Shown here piece after piece: positions 18,501-26,638 of a stretch of 64,000 nucleotides of DNA. Position numbers and translations under genes: made by a program. The notes under the pieces were generated by a model, which was not told the origin of the DNA, did no database searches, and worked only from the letters and a program-made list of their open reading frames with translations. This stretch comes from JAAZGD01 sp034003765 (GTDB lineage Bacteria; Bacillota; Clostridia; Peptostreptococcales; Anaerovoracaceae). Location: the NCBI GenBank assembly GCA_034003765.1, contig JAVEXZ010000004.1, forward strand, positions 1-64,000, given 5' to 3'. How positions within the stretch are numbered: the first letter of the stretch is position 1; every line of letters starts with the position of its first letter.

Positions 18501-20378
18501 TATGCTGGTGGTTTCCTTGTTGTTATAGACAATCTCTTCGGCCCTCTTTATTATTCCAGAACTCTTGTCTGACTCTACCATGTACTTTGCAAGTCTCAAG
18601 CAACAAATTTTAATCTCTAAAGAATTTTTTTGAGAAGCCTGGCCAGCAAAATCAATAATCACTTGTCTATCCTCTTGGGATATCTCATTTAAGGGGATAA
18701 ATAGCAAGGCATCAAGTACAACAAAAACCTCCTGGTCTGATAGGTCATCCTTTTTGCATAGGTCTAGGATTTTGGCAATAAATGCAAGCCTCTCTCGGTT
18801 TGGAATATTTCTAAGAATGGATATGATAAGGCTTCTTAGGGCATAGCCAATCCATCTTCTATGCTGTTCCGTTACTTTGTATTCTGGAAATACTATCATT
18901 CTTAGATAGCGGTCCCAAACTATAAGGGCTGTCATTTCACCGTTTTTTTGTATGGCTCCTGAGGGCACTTCCTTTCTATACTCTTCATCATAATCCGCAA
19001 TTATTTGCCCCATAAGATTGCCAGCCTGCCGTCTTATGTCACCTTCCCTATGCATCAATAACTCATAAAGATAATCCAAGGTCTTGTCCTTTTGTTTTTG
19101 AGTCATATAGGTATGGTACTCTTCAAAAATGTTGACATAGGCCCTTATGTTTTTCCAGTTTTTTTCACTTCTGGCAGCCTCAAGAAGGTTGCCAAAGGAA
19201 GTATCATTATTAAACTTGCTCATCAAGACAATATTATGTTCTATAGCCAGACGCTTAAAAGTATCCAGAACTTCTAATGAGTCCATTAAGGATGCATCTT
19301 TTATAGGAGGTTTTTCCTTGACCCCATTTAAGAGGTCTGGATTGACCCCAAGTGCTTCCATATACTCTTCGAAATCTTTTAATTTGGAATATACTTTGAT
19401 GTAACGATCTTTTTTTGTTTGATCAACATTATCAAGTTTTCCTAGGATAACATCAAAAGAATCTTTTAAGTTTAGGAAGTGAACAAGCTCTTTGCCCTCT
19501 GCATTACGGACACTTTTAACACGAAAATCAGCATAGATTAAAACAAGAGATTCTACAGATAGATTTTCCAGTTCCAAGTCCCAGGTGGAATGATTTGAAG
19601 CAATATGTCCAATAGTAGGCATTCCATTTTGAGTCAAGAACTGATCCGTGTAATAGTAGTGAAGATAAGGAATCCTGTTGCTCTCCTCAACTGTACCTCC
19701 ATACTTGCCTATATCGTGGGTAAAGGCAGCTCCTGATACCAATGCAAGGTCAATGGGTAAGGCAAAATTATATAGTTGTTTGGCAATAAACATACATACA
19801 TGGTGGACCCCACCAATATGTCCAAGAGTGTCGTAGGGAGTTATTTCTGTGCCAATCTTCATGAACTCTAAAAGATACCAATCCTCTTTGATTTCCATTA
19901 ATCTTTTATATTCAGAGGCGCAATCATATTCTCCATATTCTTCTGGGTTCAGGAATTCAAAGTCTCTTTGTGGGTCAAAAGCATTTTCCTCTCTGTATTG
20001 CTTGAAGACTCCACGCAATATTTGAAATAACAAAAGTCTGCCACTAGATAATTCTTCGTGTTTCTTCTTGTTCTCTGATTTATCTCGCTCTGGAAACAAT
20101 TGGCCAATGGTATAGGAGTAAAGATATTCCAACCAGCCTTCTTGGGGAATGGGGCTAACCCTGTCCAAGCTATTCATGGAGAGTGCCAAGACATCTTTGC
20201 AAGACAAATCCTCACTATCCAATAGCTGATTTAAGTAAGCCTTCCAATCATCTTCAGAAAGAAGTTCTAACATAGATTTCTTTGATAAGCGGATATTTCT
20301 AAGGAAATACCGGTCAGTCATAGTGTCTTTGAAGGCTTTCAATCTTTCATTATTTGTAGTTTTTTGCAAAAGCTTCAC
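15495..20378 (-). CDS. Giant multidomain protein: HD + helical repeats + nucleotidyltransferase + GNAT-like + PRTase-like
   Basis: 1627 residues. About 185-280 is an HD phosphohydrolase domain (HD at 221-222 in THDIGK, later NHSTWD and YADFRVKS). About 300-900 is helical and HEAT-like. About 918-1100 is a nucleotidyltransferase of the NMN/nicotinate-mononucleotide adenylyltransferase type (GTFDPFSLSHK near 927-937, ISSTQIR near 1082-1088). About 1130-1290 looks GNAT-like. About 1300-1560 holds a phosphoribosyltransferase-like motif (VILVDDLLHKG near 1437-1447). An NAD- or nucleotide-related role is inference. The start is GTG at 20378; a TTG at 20369 is better spaced from the GAGGGG site. The last codons lie in a tandem repeat. 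Confidence 0.8.
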   Translation of the reverse strand: MKLLQKTTNNERLKAFKDTMTDRYFLRNIRLSKKSMLELLSEDDWKAYLNQLLDSEDLSCKDVLALSMNSLDRVSPIPQEGWLEYLYSYTIGQLFPERDKSENKKKHEELSSGRLLLFQILRGVFKQYREENAFDPQRDFEFLNPEEYGEYDCASEYKRLMEIKEDWYLLEFMKIGTEITPYDTLGHIGGVHHVCMFIAKQLYNFALPIDLALVSGAAFTHDIGKYGGTVEESNRIPYLHYYYTDQFLTQNGMPTIGHIASNHSTWDLELENLSVESLVLIYADFRVKSVRNAEGKELVHFLNLKDSFDVILGKLDNVDQTKKDRYIKVYSKLKDFEEYMEALGVNPDLLNGVKEKPPIKDASLMDSLEVLDTFKRLAIEHNIVLMSKFNNDTSFGNLLEAARSEKNWKNIRAYVNIFEEYHTYMTQKQKDKTLDYLYELLMHREGDIRRQAGNLMGQIIADYDEEYRKEVPSGAIQKNGEMTALIVWDRYLRMIVFPEYKVTEQHRRWIGYALRSLIISILRNIPNRERLAFIAKILDLCKKDDLSDQEVFVVLDALLFIPLNEISQEDRQVIIDFAGQASQKNSLEIKICCLRLAKYMVESDKSSGIIKRAEEIVYNNKETTSISGTYLKYKIFSLIGGREEEAGKCEKVFGKHSQGISNVFLENLKVDTPWVVKAVNIELLLERLNKGEEGELLHITTHLSNLLKVSEKVTVRHSAGKALLNVISHLPLDERNEVVIELMRGLEIGEYQFSKYIPEYLGEMSLYLHPNELDEFIKEVTKQTESTNDRISSVALDTVGIMVTKYPQYKERFQEEEGVNQARQERLLGILLKGLANYREVVSQEAFEVIGQYIFGNEDLRLEEKASIFRVVNKKMLTLLMDQPEVGLAFYNNAASLNNIYRFIKNYHFYHEIANPEPPRKVAFFPGTFDPFSLSHKAIVREIRDLGFEVYLALDEFSWSKKTQPRMVRRKIITMSVADERHVYIFPDSVPVNISNDGDLERLKEMLPHHDLYIVVGSDVLVYASSYRKAASENSIHKFNHIVFKRESIVLGKCEENKLQQALEGIQGDIVQLKLPTYLEDISSTQIRENIDYNRDISNLIDNVAQNFIYDNSLYLREPQYKLIMQTKGITIEEAKGGNKELVEEIDGDLFGKNPKLGRLKDYLMDEKTNIVLVRDALPDSKIVGVGGYQNKEKGDLFGEFKDLETTAHLREKATGKIAVVSCLYFLEQTEIRDLPQLLLTELLAACLREDYGYAVYHRRQSGPLNRKVFEVLLRQGFVKAPAKEGMNIYMVDMKAPISLLQNIETTIKDPLNRNPRVLNVMDRAHKNLQRSLTLLYPGNLVISFNAGVLHHKLVKMITVENKVSSETSQDKILGPYMCVPFGKILRVMAVPNTVTKTLHTDKIFTPDIKGFRIGEYPYYSPLINQVRTIKSFDRDVILVDDLLHKGYRIRELDPIFKGEKVNIRKIIVGILSGRGKDLMTIQKRKVASAYFIANLKAWFVESSLYPFVGGDSVARKPISNVSILPSINLVQPYVAPGYLPGASKEAVYRFSKTCLENARDILMVLEEEYQVLYGKNLTLKRLGEVVISSRSPDHGDCLSYDLNLAPSVYIANDLEKLKRLKDSLAE

Positions 20379-20454
20379 CCCTCTTAATAGATGTTATCAT
20401 TTAGACTATTATCCTACTTTTCACTCATTCTTTCAAGTCGTTCTTGTTCTATGG

Positions 20455-20460
20455 TATAAT
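20455..20460 (+). promoter_or_regulatory. Likely -10 element for the small membrane protein and serine hydrolase genes
   Basis: A perfect TATAAT lies 47 bp upstream of the start codon. The -35 region (TTCAAG, 17 bp upstream) is weak. Confidence 0.5.
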
Positions 20461-20506
20461 ACCCTCAAGCTAAAGCAGTAAAACTCTAAAAGGAAAGGAT
20501 TGGGAA

Positions 20507-20737
20507 ATGATGAAATTAATAAGTAAGAGTAATGACTACATAAAGACTATGGATGCTTGGGATATAGGTTTATTAAAAACCTGCATGTTATCTTTTGGGG
20601 TTATACTTGGAACTACAATGAGAAAAGAAAATAAGAAAAAGGTTATAGCCAGTGCAGGCCTTGTTTATGCTGCCTCCTCAATTGCAGTAATAGTTCCCTA
20701 CTTAAAGTTTTTGCTAGATGAGGACCAGAGCCAATGA
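20507..20737 (+). CDS. Small membrane protein (clostridial conserved type)
   Basis: A 76-aa protein with two probable membrane helices: GLLKTCMLSFGVILGTTM (about 22-39) and VIASAGLVYAASSIAVIVPYL (about 46-66), separated by a basic KKENKKK-like loop. Similar short proteins in clostridia are often labelled permease of phosphate ABC transporter without evidence. An AAAGGAAAGG region precedes the ATG; a second ATG follows directly. Its stop codon overlaps the start of the next gene (ATGA), which suggests translational coupling. Confidence 0.7.
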   Translation: MMKLISKSNDYIKTMDAWDIGLLKTCMLSFGVILGTTMRKENKKKVIASAGLVYAASSIAVIVPYLKFLLDEDQSQ

Positions 20738-21840
20738 AGTACCTAGATACAAATATCACTAGTCAAACCAAAGACAGGGTCCAAAAACTTGTTGATGATG
20801 CTTTATATAACTACGACCTCCCTGGACTTTCTGTGGGTATACAAAAAGATAAAGAAGGCCCCCTAGTCATTAATTCGGGTTACAGCAATTTCCACGAAAA
20901 AACACTTCTTACCACCAGGGACATATTTCATATGGCTTCAATTACCAAACTATTAACCGGTTCCGCTGTGTTAAAACTTGCAAAAGAGGGGATTTTTTCT
21001 CTAGACCAAACCCTGCATTCTATTTTGCCTTGGTTTTCCATGAAAGGGGATCCAATTAATGGAGAGGAATATCTAAATATAACCCTTCGGCAAATTTTGT
21101 CCCACACCGCAGGACTGCCTGACGTAACTGACTACCACTGGGAACTAGAAGAAAAGGATGATGATGCACTCTTTAGATATTGTACTTCTCAGGATGTAAA
21201 AAATCGAACACTTTTGTGGTCCCCTAAGGAAAACAAGTTTTCTTACAGCAATATTGGTTACGAGCTATTAGGTATGGTGGTAGAGGAAACCAGTGGGCTT
21301 TCATTTGAAGGCTATGTAGCCAACAATTTTTTTGCTCCCCTACAAATGAATGAATCCACACTAAGAACCTATGAGAGGACTCCCAATTGTAGTTTGAAAA
21401 TTGATGACCTTGAAGCTGCAGGTCTCGTGGTACCCTATGAAAAAGACAAGGATAATCATACTGTTAGGGTGAAGAATTTCCCTTACCACCGAGGACACGG
21501 ACCTAGTTCCACCCTAACCGCACCAATGGCTGATGTTCTAAAGTGGGGCCAAGCCTTCTTTGATCCTCACCCAGTAATAAAAGAGACCTGGGGGAATGAA
21601 GACCCTTGGAAAGCCATATCGCCTATTCCCAATAACCAAGAATTTATTGGGCTTTCTTGGTTCATTCGAGAAGAAAATGGGCTTTTGTTTTACGGGCACG
21701 AAGGCTCTGATGATGGCTTTCGAAGTAGCCTCTGGGTTTGTCCCCAGGAAAAATTAGCCATTGTAGTATGTGCAAACCTAAGCAGGGCTCCCGTTAAAAA
21801 AATCAACAAAAAGGTTTTCGACATTCTGCAAAATCAATAG
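20734..21840 (+). CDS. Serine hydrolase of the beta-lactamase class C / penicillin-binding family
   Basis: The 368-aa protein has the SxxK nucleophile motif as SITK (69-72), YSN at 171-173, and a late GHEGSDDGF segment in place of the KTG triad. These define the class C beta-lactamase-like (esterase/D-peptidase) superfamily. No signal peptide is visible, so a cytoplasmic location is likely, unlike true beta-lactamases. Resistance to antibiotics should not be inferred. It is coupled by a 4-bp overlap to the small membrane protein. Confidence 0.85.
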   Translation: MKYLDTNITSQTKDRVQKLVDDALYNYDLPGLSVGIQKDKEGPLVINSGYSNFHEKTLLTTRDIFHMASITKLLTGSAVLKLAKEGIFSLDQTLHSILPWFSMKGDPINGEEYLNITLRQILSHTAGLPDVTDYHWELEEKDDDALFRYCTSQDVKNRTLLWSPKENKFSYSNIGYELLGMVVEETSGLSFEGYVANNFFAPLQMNESTLRTYERTPNCSLKIDDLEAAGLVVPYEKDKDNHTVRVKNFPYHRGHGPSSTLTAPMADVLKWGQAFFDPHPVIKETWGNEDPWKAISPIPNNQEFIGLSWFIREENGLLFYGHEGSDDGFRSSLWVCPQEKLAIVVCANLSRAPVKKINKKVFDILQNQ

Positions 21841-21890
21841 AGAGTCCCCCATAAATCCCTCCACCGTTTAATTCTATTTTTAAATCGAGA

Positions 21891-21931
21891 AATCCGATTT
21901 CTCCGTCAACCAGGTGACAAGAAATCGGATT
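21891..21931. terminator. Hairpin between convergent genes
   Basis: AATCCGATTTCT and AGAAATCGGATT form a perfect 12-bp stem with a 17-nt loop, followed on the plus strand by CTTTGT and flanked by A/T-rich sequence on the other side. It probably ends transcription from both converging genes. Confidence 0.7.
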
Positions 21932-21988
21932 CTTTGTATGTAAGATTTATTAACTAATTAACTAATTCGCTACACCAGTCAGGTAAAT

Positions 21989-23260
21989 TTATTTGCTAAC
22001 TGCCTCTAAAAAGCTTTTTTCGTTGATCTCGTCAAGATATTCTGAATCCATTTCACGAATAGCTGCCGGGAATTCATACTTAGCAAGCCTTTCTACATAT
22101 GGATCTGGGTCAAAGCTTTCAGGGCCGTGTACTCCCTTAAGGTCCCAAATACCTTTGGCAAAAAGCTCAAGCATGATAACTGGACTTACAGCGGTCTGTG
22201 CTACAACAGAGTTTGTTGTATATTTCTTTATGCAGTCTTGGTTGTCAGCAATCTGATAGATGTATACCGATCTTCTCTTTCCGTCTTTTGTTCCTGTTAC
22301 CCAAGTTCCTGCACAACCCTTACCTGTCATGTTCATTGTTGAGTCTACTGGATCTGGAATAACCTTTACTAGGAAGTCCCTAGGAGTAATCTCTGTGTCT
22401 CCCACTTTGATCATCCTAGTTTTGTCGTCCATTCCAAGTCTTCTAATGTCTAAAAGAAGCTGTCTCATGTCACGAGGAACCCCATACTTAAAGGTTACCC
22501 TGTTACAATCAATAACTCTTGGAACTAACATTACCTCTTCATGCTCTATATTGATAACTTCTACATCACCTATTCCCCCAGGGAAGTTGAATATTTCTGG
22601 TTCCGAGAAATTCTCTGTTGTGAACCAACCTCTTTCTTTTTCCCATATCACAGGAGGATTTAGGCATTCTTCTATGGTTGTCCAAACTGAAAAACCGAAG
22701 TCCCCTGCGTCACCACCGTAGTTATCACCGTCACGAACGTTAACTTCGTCAACAGCATCAAATAAATGTTTTTCTGCATAACGAGCAAATACGTCAGCCA
22801 TTCCTGGCTCTACACCAGATCCTACCAAGGCAGTGAGGCCAGCCTTTTCCCACTTGTCATGTCTTTCAAATTGATAGTCACCTAATTTGATGCCAACCTT
22901 TTCAAAAGGTTTTTCTGGATGAGGTTCGGATAATGTAGCTGCACAATCAATATAGCCAGTTTTATTCTCGAAGCAGGTATCAAAAATAACCTTGTTGAAT
23001 AATGGCTCTACTGCATTCATTACCCAGTCAATCTCGTGTTTCTTAATTAGGGCTGTGATACTGGCTGAATCCCGAGCATCAACTTTATCTGCTACAAACT
23101 TGCCACCACCACATGTCTTGTTGGCGACCTCTTCTGCTCTTTCTAGGTTGTAGTCAGCAATAACTACTTTTTCTGCCCAGTCGCCTTCTTGTTTAGCTCT
23201 TTTGATAATCATAGCTGTTGATGTTCCAACACCACCAGCTCCTATAATTAGTAATTTCAT
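21989..23260 (-). CDS. Saccharopine dehydrogenase-family protein
   Basis: The 423-aa protein opens with a Rossmann loop (LIIGAGGVGTSTAMII) and has the family features DYNLERAEEVA, VMNAVEPLFNKVIFDTC, YIDCAA and a GSGVEPGMADVFARYA segment. The family includes saccharopine reductases and carboxynorspermidine/carboxyspermidine dehydrogenases; the length and the GVEPG segment resemble the latter group. GGAGGG lies 4 nt before the ATG at 23260, so the ATG 12 bp upstream is rejected. A role in lysine or polyamine metabolism is inference. Confidence 0.85.
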   Translation of the reverse strand: MKLLIIGAGGVGTSTAMIIKRAKQEGDWAEKVVIADYNLERAEEVANKTCGGGKFVADKVDARDSASITALIKKHEIDWVMNAVEPLFNKVIFDTCFENKTGYIDCAATLSEPHPEKPFEKVGIKLGDYQFERHDKWEKAGLTALVGSGVEPGMADVFARYAEKHLFDAVDEVNVRDGDNYGGDAGDFGFSVWTTIEECLNPPVIWEKERGWFTTENFSEPEIFNFPGGIGDVEVINIEHEEVMLVPRVIDCNRVTFKYGVPRDMRQLLLDIRRLGMDDKTRMIKVGDTEITPRDFLVKVIPDPVDSTMNMTGKGCAGTWVTGTKDGKRRSVYIYQIADNQDCIKKYTTNSVVAQTAVSPVIMLELFAKGIWDLKGVHGPESFDPDPYVERLAKYEFPAAIREMDSEYLDEINEKSFLEAVSK

Positions 23261-23348
23261 AATACCCTCCAATCAAAACACATCAGAATAATATTTCCTC
23301 TACTAACATTTTACTTGTAGCCCAGACTCTTATCAACCATTGCTTTGC

Positions 23349-24899
23349 TTACATGGTAGGACTAGTTTGCTTATCTATCAAAATGAGTTCTGCAGACAGG
23401 CCTTTTAAGGTGCTACGGATACTTATTGTGTCTGTAGTAACAATTTTGCTGAAGTCTACACTAGGCAAAATACTCCAATTATTTATTATGGCCTTTCTCT
23501 TTGATGCTAAGCCCTCTGCTTTTAAGCTCTCCTCAAATGACGTTATAGCTGATTCTCTTGTCATTTTGTATCTGCTAACCTTAAATTCCCCACTTATTCC
23601 ATTACAGCGAATCAAAAATTCCTGCTCTTCATCGTAAGATCTCACGGTCTCTAGAACATGTTCTTTAGCCAGGGGGCGGGTCAAGTTCTTTTTCAAGTCA
23701 TCCCCAACATTATATACTAAAATACTAAAGGATTGAAAAGCTCCTGGACTTCTAGCTGATGAAGAAAGGATATAGTTTTCCCCAAAGACTAAGAGTTTTT
23801 CCTTTAGAGATTTTAATAGGCTATAGGGTCTTGCTACCGGTTTTAACATTTCATTATCCATATACTCTAAGGGGTATAGTTCGGGCAGGTAGGATTCCTT
23901 TATAGCTTCCATAATATCAAGCTCCACTATAATAGGAGGAGCCTTCTTGCTAGACAAATAATCACTATATACGCCTTTTACATTACGGCGAATAGCGGCC
24001 TCAATCTCTGTAGGTGTATATTTATCAATTTTTGCTACTGTTTCTATGCTGGCTACTTTACCTGTATATTTCTTTCGGTAATCAAGGGGGTGCATTCCAA
24101 ACCAGCGCTCAAAATGTTTTATGTAATATCTTACAGCAGAAAATCCCGTCTCATCGGCAATGGCCCCTATTTTTTTGTTGGAACCCAAGAGGAATTTTTC
24201 AGATTCTTCCACACGAATAAAACTTAGAAGCTCTTGGAAGGATAATCCTGTGGCTTCCTTTATTACATGAGATAAATAGTAAATTGATAGATGCTCTCTC
24301 TCTGCAATTTCACTTAGGGTTAGTTTTCTTGTGTAATTTGCGTACATATAGTCGGTTATTCGGCTAAGACGCCCTGCCAATATTTTATTACCCTTATGCT
24401 TGGTTCCATTGACGAATTTGCCATCTTCCATTAGGTAGTATTGGAAATCAGCGAATAGATTGCTTAATAGGTTATGGGTATTCTCAATAATCTTTGCTTC
24501 ATGGCCATAACCCTTTTCCATGATTTCCATCATAATTCTAGCTAAAATACTCCTTAGGAGATCAAGGCTTTCATCGGAATCATCTTCCATATCGGTGACA
24601 AAAAAACTATTTTTTAGGTTGTCGTAGTAATTGGAAAAATACTCCGTATCCATCTGTAGCATCATAACCATATTCTTTTCACCATTATTTTCAAAGCTAT
24701 GAATTTCTCTGGGGTTCAGGATAAAGATGTCCCCTTCTTTCAATATGTAATTATAGTAGCCATTTTTCATTCTAACAGATCCACCTAAAACATAGACAAC
24801 TTCAAGGTCATTGTGGAAGTGAATTGGGTAGTCCACTATATTGGCTACCGTAATATTAATGGGGAGTTCATCCTTATATGTACTTTTTTCTTTAAGCAT
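23349..24899 (-). CDS. AraC-family transcriptional regulator with cupin and C-terminal domain
   Basis: 516 aa. Residues 1-95 form a cupin sensor (FHNDLEVVYVLGGSVRM, LKEGDIFILNPREIHSFE). About 180-280 is the double HTH of the AraC family (LTLSEIAEREHLSIYYLSHVIK, IGAIADETGFSAVRYYIKHFERWFGMHPLDYRKKY). The last 220 residues resemble the beta-rich tail seen in AraC proteins fused to glycoside hydrolase family 39-like segments, without a visible active site. Start at 24899 is supported by AAGGAG 6 nt upstream. It reads toward the saccharopine-dehydrogenase-like gene, 89 bp away, a possible target. Confidence 0.85.
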   Translation of the reverse strand: MLKEKSTYKDELPINITVANIVDYPIHFHNDLEVVYVLGGSVRMKNGYYNYILKEGDIFILNPREIHSFENNGEKNMVMMLQMDTEYFSNYYDNLKNSFFVTDMEDDSDESLDLLRSILARIMMEIMEKGYGHEAKIIENTHNLLSNLFADFQYYLMEDGKFVNGTKHKGNKILAGRLSRITDYMYANYTRKLTLSEIAEREHLSIYYLSHVIKEATGLSFQELLSFIRVEESEKFLLGSNKKIGAIADETGFSAVRYYIKHFERWFGMHPLDYRKKYTGKVASIETVAKIDKYTPTEIEAAIRRNVKGVYSDYLSSKKAPPIIVELDIMEAIKESYLPELYPLEYMDNEMLKPVARPYSLLKSLKEKLLVFGENYILSSSARSPGAFQSFSILVYNVGDDLKKNLTRPLAKEHVLETVRSYDEEQEFLIRCNGISGEFKVSRYKMTRESAITSFEESLKAEGLASKRKAIINNWSILPSVDFSKIVTTDTISIRSTLKGLSAELILIDKQTSPTM

Positions 24900-24984
24900 A
24901 TTTTCTCCTTTTGAATCGTCTTCATAATTGTGAAAAAATATTAGATAATTAGAACAGTTCAATACCAGTAAATAATTTAAAGTC

Positions 24985-24997
24985 TGACATTATGTCA
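24985..24997. promoter_or_regulatory. Inverted repeat overlapping a -35 box in front of the AraC-type gene
   Basis: TGACAT-T-ATGTCA is a 6-bp inverted repeat. On the minus strand a TTGACA overlaps it and could be the -35 of the regulator gene, although the -10 region is poor. It could be an operator for autoregulation. Confidence 0.4.
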
Positions 24998-25065
24998 ACT
25001 CTATCAGGACATGATGAAAAACTGTTCACATGATTGCAAGCCGTGTTCTTTAAGGGTTACGGCCC

Positions 25066-25197
25066 TTATCCACAAAAAAATAAATATTGTATACGATTTT
25101 ATCCTCAGAGCGCGGTGGATAAGTCTACTGGGTTGTCTTCCTGATATTTCAACGTTTTGCTTCTATTTGTAATATCTTTCCATGAAGTTTATCCACA
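25066..25197. promoter_or_regulatory. Cluster of DnaA boxes
   Basis: Two perfect TTATCCACA boxes (25066-25074 and 25189-25197), one TTATCCTCA (25099-25107) and one TTATCCACC on the minus strand (25122-25114), with an AT-rich stretch after the first. They occupy the 446-bp gap (24900-25345) between the divergent AraC-type and AlaX genes, which otherwise holds only promoter-like sequence. No replication genes are near. Confidence 0.6.
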
Positions 25198-25345
25198 GTA
25201 ATTGATAAAATAAAAGAAACCCTATTTGAGCAAAATATTACAACAAACTAAACGTTTCGAAACCGCAAACAAGTTCCTAATTAGAATTATATATCATTTT
25301 GCTGTTTTATGCTATACTATTTTTAAGTATGAAAGGAGTAGGGCA

Positions 25346-26581
25346 ATGACGACAATTAGAAGGGACCAAACAGACCCTTATTGCAAAGAATTAGATGCCG
25401 AGGTTCTAGACCTTGCGGCCACTGGAGAGGGCTTTTTGATTGTACTAGATCAGACTATATTCTTCCCAGAAAGTGGGGGCCAGCCAGGGGACAAAGGCAC
25501 CATCGAAGATCTGGCTGTAGTAGACGTGTACGAAAAAGAGGGCATTATTTACCACAAAGTTGTTGTTAGTAAAGGCCAGACCCTCCCAAATGTAGGTGGA
25601 CGTGTACATATAGTACTTGACTGGGATTTTCGTTTTGATAATATGCAAAGACATTGCGGAGAACATATATTGTCAGGAATATTCTTTCAACTCTATGGTG
25701 GTGTCAATAGGGGCTTCCATATGGGTGATGACGATATGACAATTGATATAAATTTGGAAGTAGATCCCCCTAGCGGCCAAGCGCCTCTTAAATCAATAGA
25801 TTGGGAAATGGCCATGGTGGCCGAAGAAGAGGCCAATAAGGCTATTTGGTCTAACTTGCCAGTTACTACAAGGCTATTAGATTCAAAAGATGATGGTGAT
25901 ACCCTCCCTCTTAGGAAGGCCTTATCCATCGATAATGATATCCGAATAGTATGTGTTGGGGATCCCAATAACCCTGCTGATTGTGTTGCCTGCTGCGGCA
26001 CCCACCCCGCCTATTCTGGTGAAGTTGGAATAATTAAGATACTTAAGCTCGAAAACTATAAGGGGATGGTCAGAGTTCACTTCGAAGCTGGTAAAAGAGC
26101 ATACCAAAAACTCCAAGAAGCATATGAGGTTGTCAGCAATTTAGGGGTTCGCTTTTCAGCACCTATTGAAGGCTTAGAAGACCGAATAAAGTCATATGAG
26201 GAAAAAAACCAGAAATCGAGGGAAGAACTCTATCATATAAAGCATTCCATGATCTCAGAAAGGCAGGATGAAATAAGGGAATCCCTTTCTCCAGATATCC
26301 TCCTGAGAAGGTACTCTGATTTGAAGTCGGAAGATTTGATGACTCTAGGAAGGGGCTTAATAAAAGAAATACCAAAATTGCTTCTTTTGGTATCAGAAGA
26401 TGAGAATACCTTGCTCTTATTTTCAGATGGACTTGCTATAGATTGCGGGAAACTTGTAAAGGATAATGCTTCTATATATAAGGGCAAGGGTGGAGGTAAC
26501 AAGGAAAGCGCAAGAGCCCTATTCCCCAAGAAAGAGTATTTAGACACTTTTATTGATCTAATAGAAAAACACCTTCGATGA
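25346..26581 (+). CDS. AlaX-type alanyl-tRNA editing protein with DHHA1 domain
   Basis: The 411-aa protein resembles the editing half of alanyl-tRNA synthetase without the aminoacylation domain. It would hydrolyse Ser-tRNA(Ala) or Gly-tRNA(Ala). Zinc ligands appear as H103xxxH107 (HCGEH) and CxxxH near 214-220 (CCGTH), with ESGGQPGD near 42-49. A coiled-coil segment follows about 275-310, then a C-terminal DHHA1 domain with GGGNKESAR. I chose the ATG at 25346 because AAAGGAG is upstream; earlier in-frame starts would lie in the leader. Confidence 0.92.
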   Translation: MTTIRRDQTDPYCKELDAEVLDLAATGEGFLIVLDQTIFFPESGGQPGDKGTIEDLAVVDVYEKEGIIYHKVVVSKGQTLPNVGGRVHIVLDWDFRFDNMQRHCGEHILSGIFFQLYGGVNRGFHMGDDDMTIDINLEVDPPSGQAPLKSIDWEMAMVAEEEANKAIWSNLPVTTRLLDSKDDGDTLPLRKALSIDNDIRIVCVGDPNNPADCVACCGTHPAYSGEVGIIKILKLENYKGMVRVHFEAGKRAYQKLQEAYEVVSNLGVRFSAPIEGLEDRIKSYEEKNQKSREELYHIKHSMISERQDEIRESLSPDILLRRYSDLKSEDLMTLGRGLIKEIPKLLLLVSEDENTLLLFSDGLAIDCGKLVKDNASIYKGKGGGNKESARALFPKKEYLDTFIDLIEKHLR

Positions 26582-26638
26582 AATAATCCCATCCAAGGTA
26601 CAAGGGGCTCCACTTATTAGAGGGAATGTATTAATCTG

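Noticed and set aside
20734..21840. Antibiotic-resistance beta-lactamase
   Set aside because: SxxK and YxN are shared by many esterases and peptidases of this superfamily, and no export signal is visible.
25066..25197. Chromosomal replication origin
   Set aside because: No dnaA, dnaN or rpmH nearby, and genes on both sides are mostly on the same strand, with no orientation switch.
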